A DNA stretch of 64,000 bases from Gammaproteobacteria bacterium. GTDB lineage: Bacteria; Pseudomonadota; Gammaproteobacteria; Steroidobacterales; GCA-2729495. The DNA is taken from positions 55,001-119,000 of the forward strand of contig VGVH01000007.1 in NCBI GenBank assembly GCA_016874095.1, read 5' to 3'. The notes beneath the pieces are model-generated. The model had not been told where the DNA came from. It saw only the letters and a program-made list of their open reading frames with translations, and made no database searches. A program made the translations under genes and the position numbers. This document shows positions 46,201 through 55,194 of this stretch, one piece after another. Positions within the stretch are counted from its first letter, which is position 1. Each line of letters opens with the position of its first letter.

Positions 46201-48282
46201 TCAGCGCAGGTTTGCCACGGACTCGCTTTCGGCGCCGGGTTCGGCCGCGACCCGCACCACCCGCGGAAAGACGATGCGGGTGCCGGGCCGGACCTGATCG
46301 AATTTGAGCTGCGGGTTGTACTGGCGCAGCAGCCACACCGGGACCTTGTACTTCTGGGCGGCCAGCACCCACACGGACTCTCCGCGGCGCAGCCGGTGCG
46401 ACGTGGTGGTCGTGATGCGCCAGCGCTCGAAGTAGTCTTCCTGCAGGTCATGGTGGAACGCGACGCGGCGGGAGAGGAAAGTCTCGCGGCTCACTTTCGT
46501 GAACACGAGGCGCAGGCGCTGGCCGAGCCGCAACTGTCGCGGCTTCTTCCACTCGTTGGCCGCCTGTATGTCCCCCGCCGGCAGCTCGAGCCAGCCGGCG
46601 AAATGGGTCATCGTTTCGGCCGCCTGGACCTCGACCGTGTCATCGTCCGCGACGAGGTAGTCGTTGGGATCGGCGAGCGACGGTGTTTCGCCCGCCTCAC
46701 TGGCGTCGGCTATTCCCGGCGCGGCCACAGCCTCGGCGGTCTTCGTCGGCGCAACAGCGACAGGAGCCTTGCCCGACGGCAGGAGGCTCAAGGTCTGGCC
46801 ACCGCGGATGCGGTTCGCATCAGCGAGGCCGTTCCAGGCCAGCAGTTCAGTCTGGCTCACACCAGTGCGCTGCGATATCGCAGACAGGGTATCGCCGGCA
46901 CGGACAATGTACGTTTCAGCTGCGGGCGCTGCCGGCGCCGGCTCGGGCTTCCGCTCGGCTACGACGACAGGCGCCGGGTCGATACCGGGCAGCTTGAGCG
47001 TCTGCCCGATGCGGATGCGCGCACCGGGACGGATGCCGTTGGCACGGGCTATGGCGCTCACGCTGAGCCCATAACGCTGCGCGATGCGCGACAGCGTATC
47101 GCCCTTGCGCACGCGGTAGGTCTTGTCGGCCACCTGAGCTGCGAATCGCTGGGCCGGTGCGATCGCCGCCAGCGCCACGGCCGGCTCGACCGCGATGTCG
47201 GGCGGCAGACGCAGTGTGAAACCGCGAGGCACGTATTTCGCGCCGCTCCACACCGGCGGCAGCAGCGCCGGGTTGTAGGCCTGCAGCGTCTCGCGCGACA
47301 CGCCGAACGCGCGTTGCAGCGCATCCGCGCGCAGGTAGTCGGGCATCTCGACCAGGGTGACCGGCTCGGGCGCCTGCCGTTCTACGGGGCCGAGGAATTT
47401 GTCCGGGTTCTGGTCGATCTCCAGCGCGGCGAGGAACGAGACATAGAAGTTCCTCGAGGCGAAGCCGAAGGCGCGGCCGTCGTAGCGGCGGATAATCGTC
47501 TCGATCCGCTTGGTGCCCATCTTCTCCGCGGCGCGGCGCATGCCGGCGGTGCCGTGGTTGTAGGCCGTGATCGCAAGCGGCCAGCTGCCTAGTACCGAAT
47601 GGTTGTACTTGAGGAGCCGGGCAGCCGCCTCGCTGGAAGCGAAGGGATCGTTGCGCTCGTCGACCGCCTGGTCGATGCGCATGAAGCGGCGGCCGGTATC
47701 GCGGGTGAACTGCCAGAGTCCGGAGGCGCCGACGAAGGAACGGGCGTCCGGGTTGAACGACGATTCGACGTGCGGCAGAGCGACCAGGTCGTCCGGCACA
47801 CCGGCTTCGTCGAGGCTCTCCAGGATGTGTTCGCGCCACAATCCCGAACGGCGCAGGCCCGCGCGGAAGCGATCGGACAGCCCCTGCTGGAACCGAACGC
47901 GCTCGGCAGCAGCGCGCAACTCGGCATTGGTGACGTCGGCAGGCCACAGCGCGAGCACGCGCTGCTCCTCCGGCGACAGGCCGCTGCGCTGGCCCGTGCC
48001 GAGCAGGCGGAGGATACTTTCGTATTTGGTGCGCGCGGTGTCGGCTATGCGACCGATACGCGTGGCTCCGCCGTCGCCGCTGGCATCGAGCTTCTCGTAG
48101 ACGATGCCGAGATGGCGGTTGTCGTGGATCAGGCCCTGTTCGGTCGAGCACTCGGCGAAGACGCGGCGCCAGAATCCGATCTCGGGCTCCAGCGCTGCCG
48201 GTCGCGGCACGTCACGAGCGGCATGGGCCGCCTGCGCGAAAAAAATGCAGGCCCCGAGGGCCAGAAGCACTCTGCGTGACAA
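46201..48282 (-). CDS. MltD-like lytic transglycosylase with LysM repeats
   Basis: 693 residues, TTG start at 48282 (in-frame GTG at 48270), signal peptide RRVLLALGACIFFAQAAHA. The SLT domain has the catalytic Glu in LPHVESSFNPDARS, then ASGLWQFTRDTGRRF and LAITAYNHGTAGM. LysM repeats follow: TYRVRKGDTLSRIAQRYGLS, TYIVRAGDTLSAISQRTGVS and, near the end, SHRLRRGESVWVLAAQKYKV. Much longer than E. coli MltD (452). It cleaves glycan strands in the periplasm. Its upstream leader contains a terminator-like hairpin. Confidence 0.92.
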   Translation of the reverse strand: MSRRVLLALGACIFFAQAAHAARDVPRPAALEPEIGFWRRVFAECSTEQGLIHDNRHLGIVYEKLDASGDGGATRIGRIADTARTKYESILRLLGTGQRSGLSPEEQRVLALWPADVTNAELRAAAERVRFQQGLSDRFRAGLRRSGLWREHILESLDEAGVPDDLVALPHVESSFNPDARSFVGASGLWQFTRDTGRRFMRIDQAVDERNDPFASSEAAARLLKYNHSVLGSWPLAITAYNHGTAGMRRAAEKMGTKRIETIIRRYDGRAFGFASRNFYVSFLAALEIDQNPDKFLGPVERQAPEPVTLVEMPDYLRADALQRAFGVSRETLQAYNPALLPPVWSGAKYVPRGFTLRLPPDIAVEPAVALAAIAPAQRFAAQVADKTYRVRKGDTLSRIAQRYGLSVSAIARANGIRPGARIRIGQTLKLPGIDPAPVVVAERKPEPAPAAPAAETYIVRAGDTLSAISQRTGVSQTELLAWNGLADANRIRGGQTLSLLPSGKAPVAVAPTKTAEAVAAPGIADASEAGETPSLADPNDYLVADDDTVEVQAAETMTHFAGWLELPAGDIQAANEWKKPRQLRLGQRLRLVFTKVSRETFLSRRVAFHHDLQEDYFERWRITTTTSHRLRRGESVWVLAAQKYKVPVWLLRQYNPQLKFDQVRPGTRIVFPRVVRVAAEPGAESESVANLR

Positions 48283-48592
48283 CGTTCACAACCCGAAACG
48301 TGAAACAGGCCGATACATAGCCAATCGCACCGGTGAAAGCAAGAAAAAAGCCGCTCATCCGGAGGGCGGCGCCGGACAAAGTACCGTCGCACAGCGTAGC
48401 GCCGCGCACGGCGGATGATGCACGACGCCATTCACATTACAGGAGGACCGGCCTGGCGAATCTGACCGAAAAAAGCCTGTCCCTGCGCCACCCGGTGGCG
48501 CTGTTCGCCAGGGGCGCGGTTTGACAGAATCGCACCCGCGTCACGGCCTTTTCGGCAGCCGGACCTTACCTTCCGGGCTTGATGTCCGCGCA
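48283..48592. other. Intergenic region between divergent envelope genes
   Basis: 310 bp between the transglycosylase (minus) and the aspartoacylase-like gene (plus). On the minus strand it contains the terminator-like hairpin at 48344-48370. A second strong palindrome with GCGCCACC/GGTGGCGC arms lies at about 48487-48503, with an A-run (T-run on the minus strand) at about 48471-48476. No tRNA or recognisable RNA family is visible. Confidence 0.5.
48344..48370 (-). terminator. Terminator-like hairpin in the leader of the transglycosylase gene
   Basis: Reading the minus strand, GCCGC (48370-48366), an 11-nt loop, GCGGC (48354-48350) and six T residues (48349-48344). It ends about 60 nt before the TTG start. 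It could be an attenuator, or terminate a short minus-strand transcript from within the 310-bp gap. The 5-bp stem is short. Confidence 0.5.
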
Positions 48593-49855
48593 ATGACGGC
48601 CCGATCCCGCATGTCTTCGTATCGCTTTTCCTCGCTGGTTGCCGCTGCCCTGCTGGCGTCCGTCATCGGCGGCTGCGACAGCCGTCCACCGCCCGCCTCG
48701 CCGCCGGTACCGGCGCCCTCGCGACCGGACCCGGCACCACCGCCGCAGCCGGCGCCGCCGCAGGCGCAGCAACCACCCGCGGCGGATCGCGGGCCGATCC
48801 GCGGCGGCGTCCCGCTCGAGCTGCTCGGAGCGACCGTGCCGCCGGGCACGAGTACGCGGCTCACCTGGTCCCCGGCGAAGATCTTCGAGGGCATGAGCAG
48901 CGAAACGCCGGTGCTGGTGGTCAACGGCCGCGAAGACGGTCCGGTCCTCTGCGTCACGGCCGCCGTGCACGGCGACGAACTGAACGGCATCGAGATGGTG
49001 CGCCGCGTATTCCAGAACCTCGACCCGGAGGAACTGCGCGGGGCAGCCATCGGCATCCCGATCGTCAACATCCAGGGTTTCCGCCGCGGCTCGCGCTATC
49101 TGCCCGACCGTCGCGACCTGAACCGCTTCTTCCCGGGCAATCCGCAGGGCAGCTCGGCCTCGCGCATTGCCCACTCCTTGTTCGAGAACGTGCTGCGCCG
49201 CTGCTCGGCGCTGGTCGACCTGCACACCGGCTCGTTCTTCCGCACCAACCTGCCGCAGGTTCGCGCCGACCTGAGCCTGCCGGCTGTCGCGGATCTCGCC
49301 CATGGCTTCGGCGGCATGCTGGTGCTGAACAGCGTCGCCTCGGCAGGCACCCTGCGGCGCGCCACGACCGATGCCGGGATTCCGGCGGTGATCCTCGAGG
49401 CCGGCGAACCCCTGCGGCTGCAGCCGCGCCAGGTCGACCAGGGCGTGGCGGGACTTACGAGGCTGCTGCGCTCGCTCGGGATGACCAGCAAGGCCACGCT
49501 GCTCAAGCAGCCCGAGCCGGTCTATTACCGGTCACGCTGGGTGCGCGCCGATCACGGCGGTGTGCTGTTCTCGGTCGTGCGGCTGGGCCAGAGCGTTCGC
49601 GCGGGCGACATCCTCGGCAACGTGACCGACCCCATCACCAACGAACAGAACCTCATCTACTCGCCCGTCGAGGGACGGGTGATCGGCATGGCGCTCAACC
49701 AGGTGGTCATGCCGGGCTTTGCGGCCTTTCACCTGGGAACTGAATCCCAGCCCGGCCCGAACGCGGCCCCGGCCGATACCGCCGACGAGTCGGGGAAGGA
49801 CCGCGACATCGAAGCGCTGGCCGAGGCCGTCGAATCCCCGCGGGACAGCGAGTAG
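48593..49855 (+). CDS. Succinylglutamate desuccinylase/aspartoacylase-family lipoprotein
   Basis: 420 residues from ATG 48593 (ATG 48611 also possible). Lipoprotein signal LVAAALLASVIGGC, then a Pro-rich spacer of about 40 residues. The M14-like AstE/AspA domain carries zinc ligands in VHGDELNG (His, Glu) and VDLHTGSFF (His), with DLNRFFPGNPQG. The C-terminal beta domain has GVLFSVVRLGQSVRAGDILG. Family enzymes hydrolyse N-acyl amino acids. The envelope location makes peptidoglycan or peptide fragments plausible substrates, which is inference. Confidence 0.88.
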   Translation: MTARSRMSSYRFSSLVAAALLASVIGGCDSRPPPASPPVPAPSRPDPAPPPQPAPPQAQQPPAADRGPIRGGVPLELLGATVPPGTSTRLTWSPAKIFEGMSSETPVLVVNGREDGPVLCVTAAVHGDELNGIEMVRRVFQNLDPEELRGAAIGIPIVNIQGFRRGSRYLPDRRDLNRFFPGNPQGSSASRIAHSLFENVLRRCSALVDLHTGSFFRTNLPQVRADLSLPAVADLAHGFGGMLVLNSVASAGTLRRATTDAGIPAVILEAGEPLRLQPRQVDQGVAGLTRLLRSLGMTSKATLLKQPEPVYYRSRWVRADHGGVLFSVVRLGQSVRAGDILGNVTDPITNEQNLIYSPVEGRVIGMALNQVVMPGFAAFHLGTESQPGPNAAPADTADESGKDRDIEALAEAVESPRDSE

Positions 49856-49862
49856 CGGAACC

Positions 49863-50756
49863 TCAGCCCATCAACTGGTTCATCTGCGCATTGCGCAGGG
49901 CCGCAATGCGCTCGTCCAGCGGCGGGTGCGACATCAGGAGCCGCATCATGCGGCCGCCACCGGAAATACCGAAGGCCTGCAGGGACTCGGGCAGAGCCGC
50001 CGGCTCGTGAGCTGTCTTCAGCCGTTGCAGCGCGCCGATCATCCCGTCACGACCGGCCAGCGATGCACCGCCGGAGTCGGCGCGGAATTCACGCTGGCGC
50101 GAGAACCAGGCGACGATCATGCTCGCGAGTACGCCAAGCAGCACCTGCGCGACCATCACGGTGACGAAGAAACCGATGCCGTTGCCACGCTCGGACCTGA
50201 GGATCACCCGGTCCACGAAGTAGCCGACCACACGGGAAAGGAAAATCACGAACGTATTGACCACGCCCTGGATCAGGGTCAGCGTCACCATGTCACCGTT
50301 GGCGACGTGGCTGACTTCATGACCGAGCACGGCTTCGACCTCGCGCCGGTGCATGCGCTGCAGAAGGCCGGTGCTGACCGCCACCAGCGCGGAATCGCGC
50401 CGGGCGCCGGTGGCAAAGGCGTTCATGTCGGGGGAGTCGTAGATGGCCACTTCCGGCATGCCGATACCGGCCTGCTGGGCCTGACGCTGCACGGTTTCCA
50501 CCAGCCAGGCCTCGGTCGCATCGCGCGGCTGGGTGATCACCCGGGCGCCGGTCGAACGCTTTGCGACCCACTTCGACATGGCGAGCGAGATCAGGGCGCC
50601 GCCGAAGCCGAAGACCGCGCTGAAAGCGAGCAGCGCATTGAAGTCGAGCCCGCCCTGCTGGTCGAGGATGCGGTCCAGGCCGAGGACTCTTGCCACGACC
50701 GACAGCACCACCAGCACGGCAACGTTGGTCGCAATCAGGAGCAGAACGCGTTTCAC
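49863..50756 (-). CDS. htpX: Protease HtpX
   Basis: 297 residues (E. coli 293). Two N-terminal membrane segments. The M48 zinc motif HEVSH is near residue 146 ([16 protein letters not shown]), and the third ligand is in [15 protein letters not shown]. Two further hydrophobic segments lie between. An inner-membrane quality-control protease. Upstream on the minus strand, TTGAAT (50820-50815) and TTAAAT about 18 bp later could be its promoter. Confidence 0.96.
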   Translation of the reverse strand: MKRVLLLIATNVAVLVVLSVVARVLGLDRILDQQGGLDFNALLAFSAVFGFGGALISLAMSKWVAKRSTGARVITQPRDATEAWLVETVQRQAQQAGIGMPEVAIYDSPDMNAFATGARRDSALVAVSTGLLQRMHRREVEAVLGHEVSHVANGDMVTLTLIQGVVNTFVIFLSRVVGYFVDRVILRSERGNGIGFFVTVMVAQVLLGVLASMIVAWFSRQREFRADSGGASLAGRDGMIGALQRLKTAHEPAALPESLQAFGISGGGRMMRLLMSHPPLDERIAALRNAQMNQLMG

Positions 50757-50883
50757 TAGAGAGTACTCCGGGCAAACGTGACAGGAAGCTATTTAATGCC
50801 GTTGCCGGCTTACAATTCAAGGCCTCGTACCTGACATAACCCGCGTCCGGCCCGGCAGGCGGTCGCGGGTGCCGCGCAGAGGC

Positions 50884-51828
50884 ATGACCGAAGATCCCAA
50901 CCGCCGCTCCCTGCTCGCTTTCTGGCAACCCCGCTTCTGGCCGCAGTGGCTCGGTCTCGGCCTGCTCCGCCTGGTAGTCTGCCTGCCCTTTCCCCTGCAA
51001 TGCAGGATCGGACGCATGCTCGGCCGGATCGCGGGCATGGTGCTGCGCGAACGCCGCGAAATCGCGCGGGTGAACCTCGCGCTCTGCTTCCCCGGGCTCG
51101 ACGAGGGATCGCGCGCGAACCTGCTCGACCGTTACTTCGAGTCCCTGGGACTGCAGGCGATCGAGTTCGGGCTCGGCTGGTGGGCCAGCGACCGGCTGAT
51201 ACGCAGCCTCATGCGCATCGAAGGACTGGAGCACTACCATGCGGCGCGCGCCGATGGCCGCGGCATCATTTTTCTCAGTGGCCATTTCTCCGCGATCGAA
51301 TTCACCGGCCGGATACTCCGGCTCGAGGGGGTCACCCTCGCCGGGCTCTACCGGCCGAACCGCAATCCCCTGTCGGACGAACTGCTGCGACGTTCGCGAC
51401 TGCGCTCGTGTGTCGACCTCATCCCGAAGGACAACATGCGACAGGTGGTGAGGCGTCTCGCGCAGGGTGTGTCGATCTGGTACGCGCCCGACCAGAGCTA
51501 CCGCCGCCGCTACAGCGTGCTGATCCCGTTCTTCGGAGTGCCGGCGATGACCAATGCCGCCCTCACGGAAATCGCGCGGATCGGCAAAGCGCGTGTCATG
51601 CCGTTTTCCGCGCAGCGGCTGCCTGACGACGCGGGCTACGTCGTCAGGTTCGAGCCGGCTTTCGACGATTTCCCGACCGGCGACATGGAAGCCGACGCGC
51701 GGCGCGTGACGTCGTGGCTCGAGGAACGGATACGCGAGGCGCCCGAGCAGTACTTCTGGATCCACCGCCGGTTCAAGGGGCGGCCGCCGGAATACGACGA
51801 TCCTTATCGCGACACGGCCGGCGCATAG
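50884..51828 (+). CDS. lpxL: Lipid A biosynthesis acyltransferase
   Basis: 314 residues from ATG 50884 (GTG 50869 adds five residues). The HtrB/LpxL acyltransferase has FLSGHFSAIEFTG (HX4D/E-type catalytic motif), GLYRPNRNPLSDELLRRSR, WYAPDQSYRRR and SVLIPFFGVPAMTNAAL. It transfers a secondary acyl chain onto Kdo2-lipid IVA. Its 3' end overlaps convergent kdkA by 25 nt. It starts a run of LPS genes. Confidence 0.93.
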   Translation: MTEDPNRRSLLAFWQPRFWPQWLGLGLLRLVVCLPFPLQCRIGRMLGRIAGMVLRERREIARVNLALCFPGLDEGSRANLLDRYFESLGLQAIEFGLGWWASDRLIRSLMRIEGLEHYHAARADGRGIIFLSGHFSAIEFTGRILRLEGVTLAGLYRPNRNPLSDELLRRSRLRSCVDLIPKDNMRQVVRRLAQGVSIWYAPDQSYRRRYSVLIPFFGVPAMTNAALTEIARIGKARVMPFSAQRLPDDAGYVVRFEPAFDDFPTGDMEADARRVTSWLEERIREAPEQYFWIHRRFKGRPPEYDDPYRDTAGA

Positions 51829-52532
51829 CCGCGCATCAGGGCAGCCCACTGTCCCTCGTCGAAGTGATAGTCCCCTTCGCCGCTGATCTTGGCCAGCGAG
51901 CGGCGCAGCCGCGCCAGATTGCCCGCGCACCAGCTGCCACGGGCGTCGCGCTCGCTGCCGCGATCGAAATCGAGAAGAAAGACCTCGCCCGCGCTGCTCA
52001 CCTGCAGGTTGTGGGCGGTGAGGTCGGCGTGACAGAAGCCGGCAGCGTGGAAGCGGGCGATGCAGGCGCCGACGCGTTCCCAGAGGTCCGCACCTGCACC
52101 ACCGCGGCCGAGCACCGTCGACAGCGGCGCGATCTCCGGGATGAGCACGGTCATCAGGTCCGCCCGATAGACGAGCCCGCGCCGGACATAGCGGGCGGCG
52201 AAGGGGCGTGGCACGGGAAGTCCCGCGGCCGTCATGCGCGCAAGCAGCCGCCACTCGCGGAAAGATCGAGTCCGCGGCTCGCCGAGCCAGAAGAACCCGT
52301 CGCTGGCGACGCTTGCGATCCGCCCGCCGCGGTGATAGTGGCGGAGCACGCAGTCATGTGCGCCGCAGTGGATGAACAACGTTGCACCTCGCCCCCCGGC
52401 ATAGCCCGGAGCCGCGGCTGCGCCGTCCCAGTGAAGCCGATCGAACCAGCGCTCGTCGACCGCATCGGCCAGGCCAGGGTCGTACAGGATGACGCTCCCG
52501 CCGTGCTGTTCCGTCCGCTCCGCCGATCGCAT
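51804..52532 (-). CDS. kdkA: 3-deoxy-D-manno-octulosonic acid (Kdo) kinase
   Basis: 242 residues from ATG 52532, preceded by GGAGG five bases upstream; length matches KdkA (about 241). A WaaP-like kinase fold with VLRHYHRGG, catalytic loop FCHADLTAHNLQ and metal motif LLDFDRGSERD. It phosphorylates the single Kdo residue of the LPS inner core, as in Haemophilus, Pasteurella and relatives. Divergent from kdoO. Confidence 0.92.
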   Translation of the reverse strand: MRSAERTEQHGGSVILYDPGLADAVDERWFDRLHWDGAAAAPGYAGGRGATLFIHCGAHDCVLRHYHRGGRIASVASDGFFWLGEPRTRSFREWRLLARMTAAGLPVPRPFAARYVRRGLVYRADLMTVLIPEIAPLSTVLGRGGAGADLWERVGACIARFHAAGFCHADLTAHNLQVSSAGEVFLLDFDRGSERDARGSWCAGNLARLRRSLAKISGEGDYHFDEGQWAALMRGYAPAVSR

Positions 52533-52627
52533 GGATCCTCCACCCGGCCCTGCCGGTGGCAGCGAGTTTGCCAGCTTCAGGCAGGCCATGCCCTGATCGC
52601 CCGGGTTCTGCGACAATTCCCAGCGGG

Positions 52628-53554
52628 ATGAGTGCCACGACTGCCATGCTGGAGACCTTCGACGACGAGCGCCTGGCCGCGGCCGGTCCGCGCACGCTGT
52701 CGGACGTGCTCGAACAGGGCCGCATCGTATACCTGCCCCGCTGCCCGGTAGCGCTGCCGGCGGAAAGCGAGTTGTCGATGCTGCGCGACGAGCTGCCCGC
52801 TCACATGAAGCGCAAGAACGTGAGCTACCACCCGGAGGCTGACAGCGTCAGCGGACTCGAGCGCAGCGCACCCGTCTACGCGCGCACCCATGCGGCGCTG
52901 ACCAGACTCCGCAGGGAAATCGAAGCATGGACGCGCCGGGCGCTGCCGGAGCTGCTGCGCGACGCGGATATCGGCACCTGCAGCTTCCGCCCGCTGGAGG
53001 AGGCAGGCCGCGCCATCGACGCGCACAAGGCCAGCGAGCTGATCCACATCGATGCAGGAGCCTACGGCGCCACCAATGGCGACCGGATCCTGCGCTTTCT
53101 GATCAACGCCAATCCGCTGAGCGAGCGCGTCTGGGCCAGCAAGGGCAGCTTTTCCAGCGTGTTCGCCCGTCATGCCGAGCGCGCCGGATTCACCGGGCAC
53201 GCAGGCCGCGTCGGGCGGCTCGACAAGAACGTATTCGACCACCTGCTGTCCGGGCTCGTGCGCTCGCTCGCCACGGCGGTGCCGCTCGCCAAGGTGCTGG
53301 ACACCAGTCCCTACGACCGGGCCATGAAGCGCTTCCACGACTATTTGAAGGACAACCCGGAGTTCCAGGCCGAGGTGGCGACGCACGTGGAGATGCGCTT
53401 CGCCTCTTACTCTGCCTGGATGGTGTTTGCCGACGGCGTGAGCCACGGCTGCGTCTCGGGACAGCATTGTTTCATCTGGACGGCGCTCACGCCGCTCCGG
53501 AACATGCGCTTTCCGGAACTCGCCCCCATCAACGTGCTGCGCGCGGCAGCCTGA
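52628..53554 (+). CDS. kdoO: Kdo hydroxylase (Fe(II)/2-oxoglutarate oxygenase)
   Basis: 308 residues. It matches the KdoO family, which hydroxylates Kdo at C3 to form Ko in Burkholderia and Yersinia. The iron facial triad candidates are His140 and Asp142 (LIHIDAGAYG) and His273 (DGVSHGC). MKRKNVSYHPEADSVSG and SAWMVFADGV are family-like. The divergent kdkA and nearby lpxL support an LPS core role. The Rieske gene starts 12 nt downstream. Confidence 0.88.
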   Translation: MSATTAMLETFDDERLAAAGPRTLSDVLEQGRIVYLPRCPVALPAESELSMLRDELPAHMKRKNVSYHPEADSVSGLERSAPVYARTHAALTRLRREIEAWTRRALPELLRDADIGTCSFRPLEEAGRAIDAHKASELIHIDAGAYGATNGDRILRFLINANPLSERVWASKGSFSSVFARHAERAGFTGHAGRVGRLDKNVFDHLLSGLVRSLATAVPLAKVLDTSPYDRAMKRFHDYLKDNPEFQAEVATHVEMRFASYSAWMVFADGVSHGCVSGQHCFIWTALTPLRNMRFPELAPINVLRAAA

Positions 53555-53566
53555 CGAACAGGGCGC

Positions 53567-54700
53567 ATGTACATCAACTTCTGGTACCCGGTGGCGCTCT
53601 CGAGCGGCGTCACCGCGGAGAAACCCCTGGCCCTGCGACTGCTCGGGTTGGGCTTCGTGGCTTTCCGCGATTCCCAGGGGCGCGCGCACGTGCTCGCCGA
53701 CACCTGCGTGCATCGCGGTGGCTCGCTGTCGCGCGGTGTGTTGCGCGACGACTGCGTGGTCTGCCCCTACCACGGCTGGCGCTACGACGGCGATGGACAC
53801 TGCGTGCGCATCCCCGCGCTGGGGGACGATGCGAAAATCCCGGCCCGCGCCAAGGTCGACAGCTATCCCGTCGAGGAACGCTACGGGTTGGTCTTCGCGT
53901 TTCTCGGCGATCTGCCGGCGGCGGAGCGACCGCCGCTCTACGACATCCCGGAATTCGGCAAGGAAGGCTGGAGAGCGAGCGAACCGGAAATCATCGAGAT
54001 CAAGGCCTACTACGAGCGCTCGGTGGAGAACGGCCTCGATCCCGCGCACAACGAGTTCGTGCATCCGAGCCAGGGCAGCCCGAAGACCAATCCCGATGTC
54101 CTGCGGGAGCGGCTGGCGTTCACCGACTGGGACTGGGGCGGCAAGTTCTGGATCCCGTTCACGGAGCAGCACAACTGGCAGACGGACCTGGCTTCACTGC
54201 GATCGACGGCGGCGGAACTAGGTGCCGGCTCCGGCCACCATGGGCCGAACACGCTCATCACCTGGATACATTTCAGCCGGCAGAATGCGTTCCACCAGTA
54301 CCTGTTCGAAGCGCCGGTCGATGAATGGCACACGCGGGCGTTCTTCATCAACCTGCGCAACTGCCTGCTGGACCCGAAGTACGACAGCAACACGCGCACA
54401 GCCAACATGACCGCCATCCACGAGGATCGCGTGATCCTCGAAGCACTCCACCCCGTCCGCAGCCCCGACACCAACAACAAGGAAATCCTCATTCCGGGTG
54501 ACCAGGCCGTGACGCGCTATCGCGCCTGCCTGCGGCAGTGGGAGTCACGTGGCTGGCGCATCGACCGCAAGGCGCTGCGCGACACCGCGGGAGATGTCGC
54601 CTGGGCGATACCCTGTCCGGCGCGGCGCGAGTCGGGCAACTGGGTGCTCGACACCGTCCCGCTGGTAAAGCCCTCAACCTCGACCGGAGCACCCGCATGA
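53567..54700 (+). CDS. Rieske non-heme iron oxygenase, alpha subunit type
   Basis: 377 residues. The Rieske [2Fe-2S] site is CVHRGGS (Cys47, His49) and CPYHGW (Cys66, His69). The mononuclear iron site is ENGLDPAHNEFVH, with His161 and His166 as ligands. AGGG precedes the ATG. It belongs to the VanA/aromatic ring-hydroxylating group by layout. No dedicated ferredoxin or reductase is adjacent; instead a cupin and a cytochrome b561 overlap it downstream. Substrate unknown; placement directly after kdoO makes an envelope lipid or sugar conceivable. Confidence 0.9.
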   Translation: MYINFWYPVALSSGVTAEKPLALRLLGLGFVAFRDSQGRAHVLADTCVHRGGSLSRGVLRDDCVVCPYHGWRYDGDGHCVRIPALGDDAKIPARAKVDSYPVEERYGLVFAFLGDLPAAERPPLYDIPEFGKEGWRASEPEIIEIKAYYERSVENGLDPAHNEFVHPSQGSPKTNPDVLRERLAFTDWDWGGKFWIPFTEQHNWQTDLASLRSTAAELGAGSGHHGPNTLITWIHFSRQNAFHQYLFEAPVDEWHTRAFFINLRNCLLDPKYDSNTRTANMTAIHEDRVILEALHPVRSPDTNNKEILIPGDQAVTRYRACLRQWESRGWRIDRKALRDTAGDVAWAIPCPARRESGNWVLDTVPLVKPSTSTGAPA

Positions 54701-55194
54701 CCGCCGCACGCCGCCACCCGAATGTCGTCAACCTGAGCGAAGTGACTCCGAGGAAATCCGAGCGCGGCGGCCGTTTTGCGCTGGCCATTCGCGCGCTGGG
54801 CCGGGCCACGGGCGCGAAGGGCATCGGCTGCAGCCATTACGAGATCCCGCCGGGCAAGACCGCGTTCCCGACGCACTGGCATTGCGCCAACGAGGAATCG
54901 CTGTACGTGCTCAACGGGACCGGTACGCTGCGCATCGGTGATGCCAGCGTGATCGTCGGCCCTGGCGACTACGCGACCTTCCCGGTAGGCCCCGGCCAGG
55001 CGCACCAGCTGGTCAATACCGGCACCGGGCCGCTGCGCTACCTGTGCTTCTCCACGATGCAGCCTACGGAAGTCGTGGGTTATCCGGATTCCAGGAAGAT
55101 CGGCGCGATGGGATTCTCGGCCAATGGCGAACCGATGGCGCTGATCATGGTGAAGGAATCGAGCAAGGTGGACTACTACGAGGGCGAGATCTGA
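54697..55194 (+). CDS. Cupin domain protein
   Basis: 165 residues. ATG overlaps the Rieske gene stop (ATGA), with GGAG upstream. A conserved-barrel cupin with metal-binding motif THWHCANEESLYVLNGTG and second motif PGQAHQLVNTG. It resembles small sugar/organic-acid-binding cupins. Tight coupling to the oxygenase suggests a shared pathway, possibly isomerase, dioxygenase or binding protein. Confidence 0.87.
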   Translation: MTAARRHPNVVNLSEVTPRKSERGGRFALAIRALGRATGAKGIGCSHYEIPPGKTAFPTHWHCANEESLYVLNGTGTLRIGDASVIVGPGDYATFPVGPGQAHQLVNTGTGPLRYLCFSTMQPTEVVGYPDSRKIGAMGFSANGEPMALIMVKESSKVDYYEGEI

